Source of the DNA: Nitrospinota bacterium
Lineage (GTDB): Bacteria > Nitrospinota_A > JADGAW01
Length of the DNA stretch: 6,305 nucleotides
Direction: 5' to 3'
Assembly: GCA_015231815.1 (NCBI GenBank)
Contig: JADGAW010000129.1
Location: 1 to 6,305, forward strand
Below, one piece after another: positions 5,658 to 6,305 of the stretch; within the stretch, counting starts at the first letter, position 1; each line of letters opens with the position of its first letter. The position numbers and the translations under genes are program-made. The notes beneath the pieces were generated by a model. That model was not told the DNA's origin. It made no database searches and saw nothing but the letters and a program-made list of their open reading frames with translations.

Positions 5658-6305
5658 AAAATTATGACGCTTAGTAGAAGGAACTCTCTATTACCCTTAG
5701 CTCCTTCAATTGGTGATTGAATTATTGCAATATTATATAAACCTTTTACCGTATAACAAACCAAAACTTTTTCAATACTTTCCTTTAAAGATTCCTCGTT
5801 CTTTACGATCCCCCCCTTCCCTATTTTTTCCTTACCAAGCTCGAACTGCGGCTTAATTAACGTTACCAATATGCCGTTGCATAGCTTTGGAAGATCTGCT
5901 TCAAAAAGTGAGCTGTTAAGTTTCATTGAGTGCATTAAACCTTCTGAAGCTTTTATTGCTGTGCTAGAACAAAAAAAGTCGTTCGTGCTTCTTTTTTCTT
6001 TGGTGAATATTTTTAAAATATTGTCTGCCATCAAGGTTGAGGAGATAAATGAAACGTCCATTACGACAATCTCTGCACTCATATTCATTTTCCCTAATTC
6101 CTCATCTGTTAGTTTTCGAAAATTTACCTTCTCAAAAAGGGTTAATGCAGGGTTTTGACGTAATTGCCAGTCTGTTTGTCCGTACCCGACATCAAAACCA
6201 AGCACCTTTATAGCTCCGTGTTGAAGCAGGCAATCGGTAAAACCTCCGGTGGAAATACCAACATCAACAGCTCGTTTTCCTTTAACCTTTAGTCCAAAAC
6301 CTTCT
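5654..6305 (-). CDS. tlyA: TlyA family rRNA (cytidine-2'-O)-methyltransferase, 5' end beyond the window
   Basis: The frame is open to the right edge, so the N-terminal S4 RNA-binding domain and the true start lie outside; the GTG at 6205 is internal. About 216 residues are visible. The SAM-binding block VDVGISTGGFTDCLLQHGA is encoded at about 6265-6209, followed by VLGFDVGYGQTDWQLRQNP, EKVNFR (canonical ER-N-R), DVSFIS, LIKPQFELGKEKIGKGGIV and SPIEGAKGNREFLL. These are the standard TlyA/FtsJ-like motifs. TlyA methylates the 2'-OH of cytidines in 16S and/or 23S rRNA, and its loss in mycobacteria gives capreomycin resistance. An unusual stretch of about 60 residues between DVSFIS and LIKPQFE, where about 25 is normal, indicates an insertion of roughly 35 residues (about 5891-6010). 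The C-terminus (LLLSVIIL) is slightly hydrophobic. The stop overlaps the next gene's start. Confidence 0.93.
   Translation of the reverse strand, partial: EGFGLKVKGKRAVDVGISTGGFTDCLLQHGAIKVLGFDVGYGQTDWQLRQNPALTLFEKVNFRKLTDEELGKMNMSAEIVVMDVSFISSTLMADNILKIFTKEKRSTNDFFCSSTAIKASEGLMHSMKLNSSLFEADLPKLCNGILVTLIKPQFELGKEKIGKGGIVKNEESLKESIEKVLVCYTVKGLYNIAIIQSPIEGAKGNREFLLLSVIIL

Overview
This is an AT-rich bacterial chromosomal window that looks like ordinary housekeeping or metabolic DNA. I see no transposase, integrase, phage gene, CRISPR array, tRNA or rRNA. The acyl-CoA:CoA-transferase fused to a GNAT domain, SfsA, a GAGMG-type Sir2 protein and good Shine-Dalgarno sites on some genes suggest a Gram-negative-type anaerobe or facultative anaerobe, perhaps Desulfobacterota, Calditrichota or a neighbouring candidate phylum. 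This placement is inference from gene content and is weak.

Layout, left to right. Positions 1-66 may hold the first 22 codons of an unidentified minus-strand gene running off the left edge. Positions 163-2016 (minus) encode a 617-residue acetyl-CoA hydrolase / 4-hydroxybutyrate CoA-transferase family enzyme with a C-terminal GNAT acetyltransferase domain. A 135-bp AT-rich divergent spacer follows and contains an inverted repeat. Positions 2152-2557 (plus) hold a two-gene unit of small helical proteins. The first (2152-2339) appears to be broken by a single-base frameshift. The second (2342-2557, 71 residues) is intact, and its Shine-Dalgarno sequence lies inside the last codons of the first. 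The plus-strand unit converges, with a 12-bp gap, on a minus-strand series. In transcription order this is tlyA (5' end beyond the right edge), a metallophosphoesterase, sfsA, a two-TM membrane protein of unknown function, and a Sir2 deacylase.

The minus-strand genes probably form two or three transcription units. tlyA and the phosphoesterase share an ATGA stop/start overlap. sfsA follows after 76 bp with a possible near-leaderless promoter. The membrane protein follows after 135 bp, and the sirtuin after 24 bp, probably on the membrane protein's transcript. Possible functional themes are rRNA modification (TlyA) and acyl-CoA / protein acetylation: a CoA-transferase-GNAT fusion lies within about 550 bp of a NAD-dependent deacylase.

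I do not see a clear new multi-gene system. The observations most worth following up are the frameshifted small gene missed by simple ORF calling, the acetyltransferase-fusion/sirtuin neighbourhood, and an approximately 35-residue insertion in the methyltransferase domain of TlyA.
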